Shown in pieces: positions 11,501-26,500 of a stretch of 64,000 bases of DNA. The notes below the pieces were generated by a model. It saw nothing but the letters and a program-made list of their open reading frames with translations, was not told where the DNA came from and ran no database searches. This DNA comes from Nectonema munidae (lineage: Eukaryota > Nematomorpha > Nectonematoida > Nectonematidae). The DNA lies in contig JAUIRK010000348.1 of NCBI GenBank assembly GCA_030549495.1, positions 1-64,000 on the forward strand, given 5' to 3'. Position numbers and translations under genes: made by a program. Positions within the stretch are counted from its first letter, which is position 1; each line of letters opens with the position of its first letter.

Positions 11501-14500
11501 AAATGATTCAAAAATTTTTCTCTTTCTCTAAAAATTATAAAACTTTCATGTCAATTATTTTTTTAATCTAGTACTTACCAATTCAAATTAAATATACTTC
11601 AAATTTTAATTAACTTGAAAATATTAAAAATATGTAAAAAAATTTCGAAATCAATTTATTTAGAAAAACGGTTTAAAACTTTTTACTTTTTAACATGTGA
11701 CAAAATATTTAAAATTTGAATAAATTTTAAAAATATCTTAAAATAAAATACAGTTAAGAAATTAAAAATCCAAATTTTAGAATTGTTAAATGATGTTTTT
11801 ATATTGATATGTAATATTTTTTATCTTCATATTTAAAATAATTGTATTCGCTGGGTAAAATTAAAAATATTTAAAAAAAATGAAATAAAGCTTACATTTT
11901 ATGGAATAAAAAAATCGCAAAAAAATAATTTTTGCTTTAATAAAATAATAAACTCAAATTACAAAATTAAAATGATAATGATTTCAAAAATAAAATTTAC
12001 TTTTTTACCGTCTCTCTCTACTTTCAATTTGTAAGTTTTTCATTTTTTTAATAAAAGATATAGATTATACTTTTTCTTTAATAAAAAAATCGTTAAACAA
12101 AATAATTATTTGCGTTGTTTAATCAATATCCGGCCGGACATCCAAATTCGGTTCTTTTCGAAAGACGAATATCCCGTATCCGCTCATTCGGCTTTATTGC
12201 TATCAGGTATATCCCTAGTTGAGCTAGTGCCTTCAAGAAAAATTTACAAAATTATACGAAATTTTGCACTCCTCACTGTAAATTTCAAGGATTTACACTT
12301 CTGTTTTAAAGGATAAATTTTGGAAATCTATTTCCAAAAATTTGGAATTCGTTTAGCCAATAATTTTGGAATTTATTTAAAAAATAGTTTGGGCCTCCAA
12401 ATATTTTCTCGTTGTGCTATAGACCTATTTTCATATTTTTTAATATACTTTTTCTTTTCATCTTTCAGCATTGATGGGGGCGAATTGTTTGAGCGTATCA
12501 TTGACGACTCCTTCATTTTAACGGAGCGCATCTGCATTCTCTTCATGCATCAAATTCTTGAAGGAGTTTCATACATGCACAGCAAAAATATCGTTCATCT
12601 CGATCTCAAAGTATAACTTCAAACATTTAACACCAACTTCATTAAATTCGTTTTCCAAATTGAATAAATATAACTTTTTAACCTTAGCAGGGTGGAACTT
12701 TTTTTAGGGAGACTAAAGACGGTCATTGGGAGTTTTACTCTCATCATAAAGCTTCAATTTTACCTACAACCTGCATTATGTAAGCTTTCAGAGAAAATTC
12801 ATGATTTTAGGTATATATCAGTTTTAATAAAGTTTTCATACTCTATAAAAATGTTTCTGATGAGTACATGAAACAATAATTTAGGAATTATTGAAAATCT
12901 ATATAGATGGCGTTAAACGTGTATTAAACAAGTTTGTAAAAATTGAAAATAAAGCAGAAAGAACTCTTATTTTTACTAAAGCAAAAAGATGTCCACAACT
13001 TGTGAAGTGAGGCAAAATCTAGATCGTAAAAAATGATCCAAAAATGTACAACAAACTAACTAAATGACTACTGACTTATTTTTTCCTTCTTTTTTTCAAT
13101 ATGTTTTTATTTATCGACATTTTTATTACGCAAAGTTGTCGTCATTGTAATTTTGTCCTTGGATATTTTTGGTCGCTATCTACCTAACTTCACATGCACC
13201 CTTTTTGTTTGATATAGCCAGAAAATATTCTCTGCTTCTCCAAAACACAAAACCGAATAAAAATTATCGACTTTGGCATGGCCAAGCGCCTCGACAAAAC
13301 GAAAGAACTTAGAGTGATGTTTGGCACTCCGGAATTCGTTGCTCCAGAAGTTATCAACTACGAAATGATCAACAAAGGAACTGATATGTGGAGTTTAGGT
13401 GTCATATGCTACGTCCTGTATGTCGATTCTATTATTTTGATAAGCATTATAACTTCAGGGGTAAAGAAGATTTCATTGAAAGTGCGTATAAAATATACAT
13501 AATTACAAATACCTTTCAATACTACGAAGAAATAAAAAGAGAGGGAGAGAGAGATCCCTTGCGGCCCATACTTGTTTCTAATTGCGCACAAACAATTTTT
13601 TGGATTAGTTATGTTCCTTTGATCAATTTTTTTCTTCCACTCTTTTCCATCTTTGATATCAATTCATACTGCACTCTACTTAAAGTTGCTAACTCTCTTA
13701 ATTTTCACATTGAATGAGTGTTTTTGCTAGATAATCACTCTTTTAACTTCTAACCTAGTTTATATGTTTTGTTTTATTGTATTTAATATATAAAAATATT
13801 TTGAAACAAATAAAAAAAAAACAAAAAACAGGCTTAAATCGAATTTTCCATGAGTATTGGAATAATGATTTTTTTTGTTTAATCCAATAAAAAACCATGC
13901 TGATACATATGACGTCAATTTATGTTTATTATAAGGCATAATTTAAAATCAAATATCTCATTCATTTATTGACATTTTATCTGAATTCTTTACCTACCAG
14001 AAAAATCAGAAGATATCTAATGTGAAGCAGAAGATTTGTATTAAAAAAGATTAATAGAGGCAGGCGATTTTTAGTATTCCACTTTTATAGAAATTACACT
14101 ATCGTGCCTACAGTGCTTCTGGTGGCTTCATTGGGGCGCTAATTTTTGAACTATCAGATTAATCTTCTTCAAGGCGAAAAGAAAGCATGATGTATTTGTC
14201 AAGCCATATCTAAACAGATTATATTTTTCATGAAAGAAATTATCATGAATGCTAGGATGTTTGACATATTTATTTAGGGTAATGAAAATTTTTTTAGGGA
14301 AGCTTGAAAATTAGCAAATGGGGGGAGGGGCTTAAGAAATATTTGGGAGAAGGGGGCTTGTGCCCCAAAATTTAATATGTAGCGCGGGCTCTGCCTAGCA
14401 TGACAGTTTTCAAAACAATTATATTGACTATTTGTTCACTCAAATTATAATTACTATTGTAAAGAAAAAATAGTATTGGCACTTACAAAATCCTTTATAT

Positions 14501-17500
14501 ATATTTTGATTACACTTTACATTAATACAATTTTTAAATGTAAAAAAGATAAAATAGAACGTAAAATGGTTTATACTGACTTCAAATGAAAATTCATTGG
14601 ACGGGCATGTTTGAAATTTATCTTCACCTATTTTCCCCACAACGAGCTATCTTCTGCGTTTCTTTAAAGTGGCACTTGGCTAAAATGAATTAAGATCCGC
14701 ATTTGGTACGCAATCCCCATTTTTCACACTCATTGTGGTTTTGAATCTAGATAATAGCAAAAACATCTCAGCTTCTCGAGCAAATGCTATCTACAATTCT
14801 TGTTATTTGTGTTATTATGATTGTGACGCTTTTAACTCCTTTAAGACTTTCCGGACTTTCTCCATTCATGGGAGAAACAGACGCAGAAACATTGAGCAAT
14901 GTTACAAAGTGCGAATGGGATTTTGAAGATGAAGCCTTTGATGAAATTTCTATGGAAGCGCAAGAATTCATATCCGATCTTTTGGTTCCAAATCAAAAGT
15001 ACAGCCATTTTTTACTTTCCCTAAATTTTCTTCTTTCAATCATATCCAAAATCTTCAAGCCTTTTTCCGCTTTTCTTTTTTTCTTGCATCTTCACTATTT
15101 ACTTAAACAAACGAGATAAATATATATTTTTATTCTTAGAAAGGGAAAAAAATCATAGTTAAATGGAGCAAAATCTTTAAATTTGATATACGATACCTTC
15201 ACGTACTTGAATTTTTTGAGAGACCTTCTTTGAGTGATAATAAGGGTTGGAGTAAACGTGGGGTTTTTCCCAGAAAACGTTGCGTTTTGGTTTTTGTGGA
15301 AAAATCCTGCGTCGAAACTATTTCATACAAACTTATTTGCATAATATAGTTGTAGACATTTTTCTTACACTCTACAATTTTCCTTAGTTATAAAGCATCT
15401 TAAAGCATATGTGGCGCGTTTTTACGAATTTCATAGTTTTCTCAGTTTCCAATCTGTTTCTTGAACTTTCCCAAACATGAACATAATTTGAAAAAGTTCG
15501 CTTTAAATCTGCAATTTTAGGGGGATAATTTAAATGCCCAATTTAAAAAATGTGTAATTATAAATAAACACCTAAAAATAGACTACATATTTTTAAACTT
15601 TAAACATCAATTTTTCTTTTTTAAATATATTACAAATCTCTACCATCAAATTATGTAAAATTTCTTTAGAGACATCAGTTTTGAATTACTGACTCAGTAA
15701 TTAGTTTTCAATCATCTATAACTAATAATAAAAGTGGGATAACATGCATCATATTCCAAGGTCGTTTGTGAATGCCGATTTTGTATACTCATTGAAAGAT
15801 GTCCTGAATCTTACACGCTTCTGCTTTATGTTGCAAGCCGGGTTGACACTTTTGCCCAGCCCAGAAAAACCAAACATTTCTTTATCAATCGATTCGACAA
15901 AACACTCCAAATATGCATCTAAAATATCTTTTAAATTATTATTATAAAACCAAATAAATTTAGAAAATAACTTATAAAAAATTTCCAATTTGGTGCCATA
16001 AAAGTTTATAGTTATTTATATGAAGACCTCTCAGCAAAACATTGATCGCATTCTGATTTAAAAAAAACATGAAAGCAAACAATTAAGCTTTTCTTAGTGT
16101 TTTTTTTATCCATTTCAAGAACACAAGAATCTAAAGAAGTCTACTTTGTGTCTGTTGAGACTTCTAAATTTTTGTTTTCATTGTGAAACATTGCTTGCAT
16201 AAGTTTGTGTTAACATTAAGCTTTGCTCCGGTAACTATGTTGTCTTCATTTTTAACCTATCATTGAACAATTTGAATTTAATATTTTCTTTTGCAAATAG
16301 GTCCTTGTTCAGTAAAAAATTATACAAAAAATATTGAAAAAGATTTTGAAAACAAAATATCGTGTTAATTTAACAAAAAATAATTTATAGCATTTTATTT
16401 ACCATTCACATAGTACACAGCCAACCTAACTTTGGCACACACCCTTAAAATTATTGACAGGGGGGAGGTCTTTTTTTATATATAATTTTAAGAGAATTTG
16501 TGCCCGAAATTAAACAATTAAAGTAATACGGAATGTTTACTTACAAGCCAAACAATCATTTTAATGATATAAAATTTAAAAAAATTCAAAAAGTGAAAGG
16601 TTTTTTTCACGCCCCCTCCCTCTCCTCGTGTACTTGATGTGCGCCCTTGGTTGGTATAAAGTGTTCTCTCACAAATTGGAAGGCAATTGAAAAGAGTTTT
16701 CAGATAAGATGCTGTCAGTTTTCAAACGAACTGTTGACAATGCTCTCTATACCCTTCTTCAGATAGGACGAGTATGGCAGTATGTCGTATCTTAGAAGAG
16801 CTACTATTCAAAGCATTCTCACTTTAATTTCGCCCTCTTTCACTTTGAATTCGTTCTCTTTCTTTTTGAAATCGTCTTGTATCGTCATAAGTCCTATTAT
16901 CCAAAATTTAGTCTTTTTTGTGTGCTTTAAAATATGTTTAAAATGTTTATAGCAGAAGAATGCAAGCAGATGAATGTTTTCGACATTCTTGGATCAAGGT
17001 ATGAAATTCACTTTTCAAGCTTCTCCTTTCGAACCACACTAATGAAATATTTATAGATGTTGGGTCCTTTGAAGTTTGATGAGAAAAAGTTGTCTTTAGA
17101 TCTGGAGAAACAGAATCCCAAGTATCGAAGAAGTCAAGTTGAATCAAACTCCCAAATTTCCGCCGATCAATTGAAACACCTACAAAATAAGGTACTGAAC
17201 ATTCCACTTTTTTCACTCTACTCTCTCTCCCTCATTGGAAATCAATTTCCTCTGTGCATACCTCGTGCATAAATTGAAAGTTTATTTAAAAGAAAAGAAG
17301 CTTATAATTCCTTTTTTTGTGAAGTTGATAATAATTAATGTTAAATAGAGAGAAGGGTATTAATCTAAAGGGAGAAGATTAATCTTTCTCATCTTTTCTC
17401 AAAAAATAGTATTGCTAGATTTTTAAATCATCAAAATAGGACACAAAAATGGTCTTGAAAAAAGTAAACTTATTTTTTGGGAACTATAAGATTAAATGAA

Positions 17501-20500
17501 AAACCGGGATTCCTATATTATTCTCGTATTTTCTTTTAATGTGTTTGCAATTCGCTAAACCAGTTGTGTTTCTATGTGGTTAAAAAAGTAATCTTTAATA
17601 ATGAAAATAAGTTAGGAAATCTAGATGCGGTCGATAAAGTTGAAGGACCTTGCGAATCTGTCTCTCTTGATGAAGTCATTTGTGCTTTTGACCAAATGAA
17701 ACCAAATAAATCAGCTGGATATAGCGGATGTTGTTTAGAAATGTTAAAGTTATTTAAATATGAAATCGCTGAAGTTTTAAAAGTCATAGTTCAAAATATA
17801 TTTGACGGAGTTTCTGTTCCAAAAACTTAGAATAAAAGTTTATTAATACCATTATATAAAGGCAAAGGAACTATAACAAATTGTTCAAATTATAGAACAA
17901 TAAAACGACTAGATCATGATATGAAAATAGTAGAAAGAATTTTATTGTGCTAGACTAAAAAAGAGTATTCTAATTAGTAAAATCCAATTCGGTTTTATGC
18001 AGGGCAAGAGCACAAATGACGCCATTTTTATTATTAGACAGCTTATCGAAAAGAGAGCAAGAAATGGGCATAGTCTGTATCTTGCTTTTATAGACCTGGA
18101 GAAAGCTTTTGACTCCGTTTCTAAAAGTCTAATTGAGTGGTCTTTGACAAGAAAAGGGGTAAATGAAAGACTAGTGAGAGCCCATATGGCCTTGTACAAA
18201 AGCGAAGACACTTTGTGGAGTTAGCGAAAAAAGAGTTAAAAGAAACTCTATTCTTTGTGTACATTGCAATAAGTGGGTGCATAAAAAATGCTCAACCATT
18301 AAGGGCAGTTTGATAAATACAACAAATTTGAAGTGTAGGTGCTGTTTAAGTTTCAACCCAAATACCGATGTAGTATTGGAAGAAAAAGTAGTAGTAGGCG
18401 GCGTAGAATTAGAAGACGTCAAACAATTTTGTTATATAGGTGAGGTTTTGGATAAAACAGGTAGTGTAAGTAACTCTGTAGAACATAGAATACAACTAAC
18501 ATGGAAAAAATTTAAAGCGTTAAGTGGTATTTTAAGCAATAGTATCTTTTCGTTAAAAGTAAGGGGTTTTCTTTATAAAAGTTGTTTTAGCTCTAGTTTA
18601 GTGTATGGTGGCCAAAGTGGGGCTTTAAAAGAATCTGAGAAAAATAGACTAAACACCACAGAGATGAGGATGTTAAGAATCATGTGCAAATTTAATTTAA
18701 AAGATAAAATAAGTAATGAAAAGATAAGAAGTTTATGTCAAGTAAATGAAATAAATAAAGTATTAGAAATACAAAGGTTAATGTGGTTTGGGCACGTAAA
18801 TAGAAAACCTTCCGGTGATCTAATTAAAAAAGCTTATAAAAATCAAACTTTAGGTAAGAGTAAAGGCAGGCCAAAGATGACATGGATAAAAAAAGTCAAA
18901 AAAGTCATGAGCAAAAGACATTTAGCATTAGGGGACGAGCAAAATAGAGATAAATGGAGACGCAAAATAACGAGAGATTAGTTGCCATAGTGATAAAAAC
19001 CGGCTAAACCTCAGCGTGCTGGGAACATTAGCCGTAAAATTGATTATTATTATTATTATTATTTCTATGTGGTTATATTCCAAATATTTCACAATTTTTT
19101 TATATGAAAAATAGATTTCTGAGTAACAAATATTTGTAATGATTTAAAATTTAGCAACTAAAAAAATGACCCCTTAGTAAACTGTATCTTCTTATCATCA
19201 GTATAGATAACATTTAAATAATATTTCCTAGAAAAAATTTGACATTTTATAAAACATAATTTCTTGTGCAACATTAATTAAATTTGAACAAAGTCAAAAG
19301 TTTTCCAAAAAAATAAAAAAAAATTTTTTCCACAAAGAAAAAGAAACTAAGTAAAATTTTTAAGGGTATGTATGTAAAAGCGGATTTAACACAATTTGCC
19401 CACATGTTTACTCAAAGTAAGCCGATTTTAGCGAATTCTAGAGTAAATTAAGTTACTGTAATCTTTCTCATACTGAGGGATTACGCTAATGAGCAAAATC
19501 AATATTTTTCAAAGATTTGATAAATTGATAAAAAAAAATAACCTTATATTGTCTAAAATTATTTTTTGATATAAAAACATAACGAACAAAGTATAAAAGC
19601 ACACGTTTGGATAAAATTTGCAAAAATGTGTGTATTTTTCATGAGTCAAATGCTGTTTTTGGAACCCTCTTATATTACTGATTTTTTATATAATTATTAA
19701 AAATATATCATGCATGAAACGAATCAATCAAAAATTATAAAATTCGACTTTTCAATTATCTTTCAGTATTTTTAAAGTTAAGTATCTAGAATGTTCAATG
19801 TAAATTCATTGAGAGACCAATTCTCTCTCTGCAAGAATAAATTGGCCGACAAATATTTTTTACGATTTTTATAAATTTCCACTATAATTTATAACTTTTG
19901 TACTTAACAATTTATAAAACTATGTTTTTTATTTTATTTTTTTTTGAAAAGTTGACCTATTTTTATAATTTAGTTTCTTTATTTACATTCAAATTTTGTA
20001 TATAAACAAAAACTACATTGCTACAAGAATTACATTATTTTTTGCAAATCAAGTTTTCTCATTTTTTTTTTAAAAAAATTATACACAAAATTTGAATGTA
20101 CTAATTAAAAAACTAGAAATAATATATAGGTTAAATTTGCATCCTATAAAATGGGAAAAAAATTAAAAAATTAACTTTTTGAAAACCAAAAAATTTAGTT
20201 TCATAATAAAGTATAAATCTGTATATGTTATACCTTATATACCACACACAAATTTTCTAAAAAAAATAATTTGAACATTGGAAATTTTAAAAATATTTCA
20301 ACTTTGCAAAATATAAAAATAATAAAGAAGTTTACTTTTCGAAAAAAATAAAGTATAACATAAAATTTGCTCTCATAAATTATAAAGCTTGAAAGTTATA
20401 AGTTATAGTAAAAATTGCGGTAAAAATTATTTGTCAATCAATTCAGAACGGTTCTAGGCGAAAAGTGACCAGAAGAGAAAATTGACCACTATCTTGTTAA

Positions 20501-23500
20501 GGCAATTTCACAAGTCAATTACGAAGCAATGATAGCTCTTTCTATCTGGACACTTTTGTCTTCTGGATACTATTCTCCGGTTACCTTCAGAACATGGCAA
20601 TTTGTAGAAAGTTGTTTCCAAGGATAGATAATAATTGAAGGACGGTGTGATTTATCTGTCGATTAACCGCTTCATATGGAGAATTTGGCATTAAAGATAG
20701 GGTGAAAGTTTAATCAAAGCTTTTTCTCAGGATTGTGTGGTATGCGTGCATAAAAGGAATCCACATTTTTAGAATAAAGGCTACTCCGATTTCTCGATTG
20801 AAGACGACTTTGGCATTGACAGTGAAATATCACGTTCCAAAGTGCGCCTCAGTATTTCTCAGTATGGAATATCCAAGTCGAAATTAGACGCCATACAAGT
20901 ACTCTTTTTCTTCACTGTTCACACAACGCTTTTTTCTTTCTAAATACTTTTCTCTTTTGCTGATTTATTTTTTATGGATGCGTAAAACAGCTTTTTTGAA
21001 AGGAAGAAAATAAAAATAATACAAAGGATAATGATTTTTAAAAAATGAATTCACCTATGTTAGAATTACATTATTAAATATTGACCCCTCCCCCTCCACA
21101 ATAAAATCTTTGTTTCTTTTTCTTATATACGAAATATATTAAAAAAAAATTAGAAATGAATTGAGATCATAAACTTTCATTTTGACAATGTTAATTTATA
21201 ATAATTTGCCTAGAATTTTAGGTGATACAGCTATCACCAATTTAACGCAAGATTTTCTATAAATTTGAAAAAATAAATCAACATATTTGATATACTGGCG
21301 AATTCAAGATTGGAGGAGCGAGGCATTGGGCCATAGCAACTTTCCCATCCCCCTTTCTTAAAAGGAAGTATCGATTTTTTAAATTTGTTCACCTTGATTG
21401 GAAAGCCAGAGGAGGCAGGAGAGAGCGAAGCTGGGATTACCCCTTCCTTCTCTAACTACTGCACTATTATTACTTATCTTTTTAAACCAGCTTGAAATTC
21501 TTAACTTTATAAAGAACAACAATAACATAATATTATGAATAGTCTTGTTCTGGAAGAAAAATTCTGATTCTGCGATCCACTTAAACATTTTGTACAGTTT
21601 TCTCTTCTAAATCTTAAAAAAGTGTTGAAGAACAGTCATCATTTCGTTTATAAGGCAAACATATAATTTTGAAGTAATTGATTAATGCTCATTTACCTTT
21701 TACTGCAAACATAAAGTGTTTCTAAAGTTATGGAAGTATTATATAAGATTCTATCTTAAAAGTATTTTATGTTCATAGCGGTTTCTCAAAAATATGCGTT
21801 CTGTAGGTATTTTTATGCTTATATAATCTCTTAATTTTTAGGTAGAAAAATGTTTAGTTCTTAGGATGTTTTATTGCTAATAGTTAAGTCTAGATATTTT
21901 TCATTATCCTTCTTGAAAATAATAATAAACTTTTTAAAGCATATATTGGTTCAAATTTAACACGAAGCTTGCTCTGCTTTGTCCACAAAAAATGTAACTT
22001 TCAAACCAGTAAAATTTTGTAGATAACTAATGCATGAAGATGGATAAAATTTTCGATGAATTTTGTATGTAGTTACATTTTGAAATTTGCCAAAACTAAT
22101 GAAATACAACTTATTTATGATGAGTTCAGCAAATTGAATTCTGAAAAAATGGGGTCATCTGCAAAAAAAGGTTGGAAACCACTGGGCTGTAAAATGTAAT
22201 GATAAATATAAGACTATGACGTTAACAGGATATCAATAAGAGCAACTCAAAATTCACGCCAGAGAATCTTGGTTTATCAGTGAAGCTGAGTTAAAACAAT
22301 TGTGTATATCGAGTTCATTGAAATAGTGAATTAACTTATTATATATGTCAATTTGATACGCTGAGCTATGACAACATGGGTAAATACAAGCATCTTTAAG
22401 TTAGTGAAAAAAGGGTTTGTAAGTGCAATTTCAAATTAATAAATGTATTTGTATTTTTGGTTTTGATTGCAGAAGTATTGAAAAATTGGAAGACGAAATG
22501 CATAGAAAGTATTATACGTGTTAAGATGAAAAGTATATCGCTTGCCTGATATATATAGTTTTGATTTTTTTTTGAAGCAACTCGAGGAAACCAACTTCCA
22601 ATGAAAATTTGCATAGTTTTTAATAGGGTACTAGATACAAAATATATAAAATCTCAGAAAAATTTAAAAAATATATCAAAGTTAGGATCACCAAGAATTT
22701 TATCAGCTGGGAGATCAAGGAAAGCATTATCTGATCCTAGCCATAAGCCTAAAATATCTCTCATTCTTAATTGGATTAGATTAGAAAATATCTACTATGA
22801 TTCTTTTTTTAACACTCTAAATCCTCCTTATAATACCGCTACAACATAGAGATCGCCTTTAGAGCCCAATCCCAAAAATCTTTGTTCCTGATCACATATT
22901 TTTCTTCATAATTACCATTAAATCATCAAATAATAAAGAATTCGTGAAAAGCTTTAACCTACTCCAATCAATATCGCAGCTTTTCAGGTCCGTCGGTGCG
23001 TCGAATACGAGAGCATATATATTTTCCACTTTTTCAAAAATATATTTTTAGAAGTACTACTACTACAACCTTATTTAATATAAAAATATCTGTTTGCTGT
23101 AAAAGTACTCTTAAAACTTTTATATTTATAATTTTTTTATTAGACATGGATTTTAAAATTTGCAAGTATGTGATTTTTATTAATAAACAAAAATATAAAT
23201 AATAACTCTAATAAATTTTATTTGACTAATTTCATAATTTTTTCCTTCTTTAATTAAAGAAGGCCTCTTTTCTCTCGAAACGGGTTAGGATTTATTTTTT
23301 TTTAAAAATCACGTTAATATTTTATTTGTTTATAATTTTTTTATTTTATAATAATAAAAAGTTAATTCAGAAGTAAAATGTCTTTATTTAAATAAAATTT
23401 TTGGGAGATATATTTTCGACCACTAAGGTCATCAACGGATCTTCAACTACCAATCAACTGGAGGAGGAGGGTAGCGAGTTGCTGTGATTGGAGTAAAATG

Positions 23501-26500
23501 TATATATAGTGGTCGAAAATTTGTCTCCCAAAAATTTTATTTTGATAAAAAAATTTTACTTCTCACTTTACTTTTTATAATTTTTCTTCTCTTGCATCTC
23601 AGGAAAACAGCATATAAAAGATAAAATAAATTTTTAAAAATTAAACTAACTCATCGCCACTTCATCTCCAATTTTTTAAATTAACTCAGCGCGACTTCAT
23701 TTATATAATTTATAATAATATTAGAATTTATTTACTTTTTTTATATGCTGTTTTCCTGAGATGTATACTTGAGAAAAATGGTTCTAGGAAAATTCGCCGT
23801 TAACAAATTTGCCGTAGGAAATTTCGCCTAATAGGAAAAATCGCCATAAGACAATTTTGCCGTAAAACAGGTGTTTGTGATAAAAAACAGTTTGGTTTCT
23901 GAAGTACCATTTTATCTCTTCCAAAGAACCAAGATTGGCTCTCGAACTTTCTGATAAGTAAACAACCAATAAGGAAATGGAGTAATTATTTTTTATTCTA
24001 TTATCCGTATTTTATTTTATTTAATTTTTTATTTTATTTATTTTATTATCCGTATTTTCCATCTATTTGGTAAATATAGTTAAGATCGTCAACTAATTTC
24101 AGTCCTCCTCCCTCTACTAGTTTCCATTTGATAAACCATCGTCTGCCTACAAAAAACTATAGTCGAAAAAAAATAAAGGTAAAATAAAAAATAGGATAAA
24201 ATAAAAATAAAGATAAAATAAAAAATATAATTACTTGGCCAAATTTGGTTGTTTGAAAGAGATAAAATGGTACTTCAAAAACCAAACTGTTTTTATCACA
24301 AATATTAATTTTACGGAAAAATTGTCTTGCGGCGATTTTTGCTACTAGGCGAAATTTCCCAAGGCAAAAATTCTTGAGGTGAGTTTTCCTACGGCAAATT
24401 TGTTTACGACGAATTTTCCGGTCACGGAGATAAATAACTTCATTTCTAAAAAAGGCGAATTTATCAGAGCTAACGTTTCGATAGCTTTTTGTTTTTCTAT
24501 ATAAGCTTCAAGAATTTGTAGATAAAGAAGAAGTTTATTATTATCATGATAAGCATAGAAAAACAAAACTAAATGAGTATTCAGACACCATACGTTTTGG
24601 AAAAATAAAAAAAGGATGCATTACTTTTCGGCAACGTGATGTTCAAAATGCCAATCAAGTGAGACACTGATTTGAATTACACATACTTTTATATGTAACA
24701 AAATATTAAAATATATAACAATTAAAAAAAATACATGCCATCATCATTTTTCATTCTAATTGGAGACCAGTATAAACGAATCTTTTGATTGGCTCCGTCT
24801 CTACTGCCCAAATATCTGTTGTATTGACTAATTACAAAAGGTTGATCTATGGTTATTATTTTTTTTGGCATGCGACATACGCTTAACTTTTTTCAAAGGG
24901 TGGATACACACACACAAATTAGTGAATGCCAAGTATACGACACTCCTATCTATCCAGCTAACTAAACTGATTCTACTTTCTTGTTCTTTCATATATGATC
25001 AAAAGATCCTTTCTCTTTCTTTTACAAAGGACTAATTCTATCTGCGCTTGCAACACCTGAAGCATAAATTTTCACACTCTTTAATTTCTCTAATAGATGG
25101 ATCAATGTAAAATAAAATTATCGAAAAAATGTTTATGCTTTGTTTCAGAGAGCTTTTGAACAAAATTCTTGACTCCTACCTAAGCCAAGTTTTTTTCAAA
25201 GTGCACTTTTTTCATGACACTCCTTGGCTTCCTTTTAATGAATTGTTTGCCAGAATGTCTACCACAATGGGGAATCATAGATCCATCTATTAAAATTTTG
25301 TTTTCATGGGTCTTATATTTCAGAAATTTTTGATTTAGCCCATTCAGTACTGATGTTCAAAAAGGAAGCGCATACGAACTATTGTTTTAAATATGATTAA
25401 ATAGAGATTACTGAAGTCGTCAGCGTTACCTTTGGAAACAATGGTACTAAATGGGTTATGATCAATGATTGGCTAAAATTTTTGCAAATTTATTTTCCTT
25501 ATCTAAATTAGAGTTGTCGGTTAAATGAAAATTCATTAACATTTCTTCAAATCTGTTTCGAGAGAAAATTTTCATTATTGCAAAGTTTTGAAAGTCTTAT
25601 AATGTCATTTTTAAAATATACTTACAAAAACTGAAACTTTTTAATTTTGTTGACTCCGGCAATTTAGTAAAAACAAAGAAGAGCAAAAATATCAAGAGAA
25701 ACATATTCGATTCTACTAAAATTTTAATTTATTATATAAATAATGCTGGATCGAAGAAAATTTTGTAAATATATTGTAAAATAACATTATTTAACCCTAA
25801 TCATAATCCTAAAAAATCTCTTATTCTTTTTGCAAATATAAGTGAAGTTCTTTTTGCAAATATAAGTAAAGTTCTTTTTGCAAATAAATTATAAAAATGA
25901 TATTATCTAACCATAAGCCAAGAAAATCAATCTCTCATTCTTAAAATACGGTTAGATTAGAAAATATACTCATTCTTTTTTCAGCACTCTAATACTTCGT
26001 TTTAATACCACTATAACATAGAGATCTGTGTTTTGGTGAATGATTATTCAAGAACACATTGGCTTTCACCCTGCTTTTACCCCATTTTTATCATAGCAAA
26101 TCAAACCTGAGGAGCAAAATTTATTATAATGAAGTATCAATTTTTAAATACACTGGAAATCGAGGAGTTATGTATTGATATGTAATTGATTATAATGAAA
26201 AAAAATTATGAAGGACCTTTATAAGTTGTCATTCTTTTAAGGTTTCGAAAGATAGCGAGAAAATTATGAGTGGGGCTGTCTTACGTGTCCAACCTCTCGA
26301 GGTTTGGAAGATTATATCTATATACATATATAAGCTCCAAAACCAAACATAGAATTAAAAATCCTACGGATTTTGGTTTTGGACTCAACTAAAACGAGAA
26401 GGGTGTCTTGCAAGTGTGCATCTTAGGGAAAACATTGAGCACTACCTCTGTACCCTTTCGTAACCAGAAAAAGTAGAAGATATTTATTAAAAAGCAGAAG

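Larger units (their letters stand above)
13418..14845 (+). other. MLCK intron C-D with two repeats
   Basis: It holds a GCAGACGATT-type repeat (13998-14085) and a hAT-type MITE (14111-14391). The remainder is AT-rich with no gene seen. Confidence 0.6.
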
